Part shown: positions 62,899-64,000 of the stretch, piece by piece
How positions within the stretch are numbered: position 1 is the stretch's first letter
Layout of the letters: every line of letters starts with the position of its first letter
Source of the DNA: Candidatus Nanopelagicaceae bacterium
GTDB taxonomy: Bacteria; Actinomycetota; Actinomycetes; Nanopelagicales; Nanopelagicaceae
Assembly (NCBI GenBank): GCA_009694285.1
Contig: SHVK01000005.1
Span: 1 to 64,000, forward strand
Length of the DNA: 64,000 bases
Reading direction: 5' to 3'
The notes under the pieces: model-generated
Database searches by the model: none
What the model was told of the DNA's origin: nothing
The model's input: only the letters and a program-made list of their open reading frames with translations
Translations under genes and position numbers: made by a program

Positions 62899-63974
62899 TT
62901 ACTCCCCTTAAATAAACCAGCCTTGTAATTACGGATAAATTCAGCTTTAAATTTTAGGAACTCCGGATACTTATCGGTAAACCTAGTATCCCCAGGTGCA
63001 ACGGTAACAAAGTAGAGCCAATTCCCGGGGGTAGGGGTGATCGTTGCCGTAAGAGCCGAGCTACCTGGAGATCCGATCGGTCCAGGAGGTAAACCCTTGT
63101 ACTTGTAGGTGTTGTACTTTGAAGATGATTTGAGTTCTCGAGTAGTTACCCGAATCTCACCTCTACTCTGATTCGCATACATCAAAGTGGAATCCATCTG
63201 CAACGCCATACCAATTTTTAACCGATTGTAAATAACAGTAGCGATCTTGCCAAAATCATCCTGATTGAAACCTTCACCTTGAACGATTGAGGCGATAGTT
63301 AAAAGTTCCAATGGTGAAAGATCGCGATTTTTAACGGCAGCATAAAATTGCAACTTTTCTAACTCTTGTGCAAATCTACTGATTGCACTTTGCAGCAAAG
63401 TGGCCGGATCTCCTCCTGGCAAAATCGTATAGTTTGCTGGAAACAACAATCCCTCTGAATTTTTGTTATTAAATTGATCTGGCACTTTTAAATCTGCAAA
63501 AGCTTGATCAACTTGATCAGCATTAAATCCCTCATTAACCAGATTTTTTCGGATCTCACTTATCCTGGCGCCTTCTACAATTAGAAATTTACCTTGCAAC
63601 CGTTTCTTATCGAGTAACTGAGCAATAGCTTCTTTAGCTGATAAATGATTATTAAGTAGATACAACCCCGCTGAAATGCTCTCCGCCCGTTTATCGCCAG
63701 TTGCTGCTCTAAAAAATATCAAAGAGGTTTTTACTACACCTGCTTTGGCCAAGATTCGACCAATTTCGACGCCGGAACTTCCCGCTGGAATATTTACCTC
63801 AATTTCTGGCCCAGCAGTACCTGCTGGATAATCCAAATCCGGATGATTTTGATTCCAAAACACCACCCCACAAATCAAAACAACAAAAACAATTACTGTA
63901 GAAAAGATGGCTTTTAGATTTAAAGATTTTTTCGGAGCACCTAAATCATTTTCCACCAGATCAGCCATTCGCAT
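62895..63974 (-). CDS. mltG: Endolytic murein transglycosylase MltG
   Basis: Membrane-anchored YceG-like lytic transglycosylase that cuts nascent glycan strands and sets their length. The 357-359-residue protein has an N-terminal cytoplasmic stretch, one membrane helix (about 22-40), a LysM-like region and the catalytic domain with IASIVQGEGF (active-site Glu), LKIGMALQMDSTLMYAN and YKGLPPGPIGSPG. The start may be ATG 63974 or ATG 63968. In Actinobacteria it precedes aroE as here. The Holliday-junction resolvase gene ruvX usually upstream would lie beyond the window. Confidence 0.92.
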   Translation of the reverse strand: MRMADLVENDLGAPKKSLNLKAIFSTVIVFVVLICGVVFWNQNHPDLDYPAGTAGPEIEVNIPAGSSGVEIGRILAKAGVVKTSLIFFRAATGDKRAESISAGLYLLNNHLSAKEAIAQLLDKKRLQGKFLIVEGARISEIRKNLVNEGFNADQVDQAFADLKVPDQFNNKNSEGLLFPANYTILPGGDPATLLQSAISRFAQELEKLQFYAAVKNRDLSPLELLTIASIVQGEGFNQDDFGKIATVIYNRLKIGMALQMDSTLMYANQSRGEIRVTTRELKSSSKYNTYKYKGLPPGPIGSPGSSALTATITPTPGNWLYFVTVAPGDTRFTDKYPEFLKFKAEFIRNYKAGLFKGSK

Positions 63975-64000
63975 CAAGGTAACTTTGCAAAATGTTTACC

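Noticed and set aside
1-64000. CRISPR arrays, insertion sequences, prophage or rRNA genes
   Set aside because: No regularly spaced repeats, transposase or integrase motifs, or rRNA-like stretches were seen in any part of the window.

Overview
This window is bacterial chromosome from a compact, fairly AT-rich actinobacterium. Actinobacterial markers are the mycothiol ligase gene mshC, a BldD-type regulator with an intact cyclic-di-GMP motif, the actinobacterial integration host factor mihF, the pafB-pafC-tatA-tatC-helY block, and the MSMEG_4193/DUF3090/SCO1664 trio. Base composition far below usual Actinobacteria, near-zero spacers, many 1-17 bp gene overlaps and many apparently leaderless promoters point to a streamlined free-living lineage such as the freshwater Nanopelagicales (acI group). 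That placement is inference. No mobile element, CRISPR array, rRNA or prophage was seen, and no gene-free stretch exceeds about 200 bases.

Layout. 1-2850: end of a carbohydrate ABC transporter operon (two permeases, the first cut by the window edge) behind a GC-rich enolase-superfamily gene, with two near-identical promoter/operator sequences. 2845-11651 (minus): pafB-pafC-tatA-tatC-lipid kinase-helY-5'-3' exonuclease-lnt. 11697-19173: three short divergent intergenic regions serving a cyclophilin lipoprotein, trmI, a RecB-like Fe-S nuclease, a HAD phosphatase, metH and a PAC2 protein. 19181-22319 (minus): mshC plus the uncharacterised kinase-like/DUF3090/phosphatase trio. 22393-31961: mixed metabolic genes (aldo-keto reductase, M20 peptidase, tRNA-Leu, quinone reductase, apt, ABC-F, alcohol dehydrogenase, DUF554, uppP, YczE-like). 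32065-35370: purine permease behind a GC-rich structured leader, an orphan ABC ATPase, serB.

35367-55283 (minus) is one nearly gapless 20-gene array: pyrR-pyrB-pyrC-carA-carB-pyrK-pyrD-pyrF-mihF-gmk-rpoZ-coaBC-metK-priA-def-fmt-rsmB-rpe-hisE-hisG. It joins de novo UMP synthesis (all six steps) to nucleoid structure, nucleotide and CoA supply, SAM synthesis, replication restart, initiator-tRNA formylation/deformylation and histidine synthesis. Its leader carries a PyrR-binding-type element next to the pyrR ribosome-binding site.

55435-57233: a ManD-type dehydratase inserted between pyrR and bldD. 57208-63974 (minus): mltG-aroE-A24 peptidase-aroC-aroK-aroB-aroQ-efp-nusB, the shikimate/translation operon typical of Actinobacteria.

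The points most worth following up are the conserved kinase/phosphatase/DUF3090 trio beside mshC, the structured leader before the purine permease, the duplicated sugar-operon promoter with a tandem repeat and a foreign-looking enolase gene, the PyrR leader element, and the hairpin that contains the bldD ribosome-binding site.
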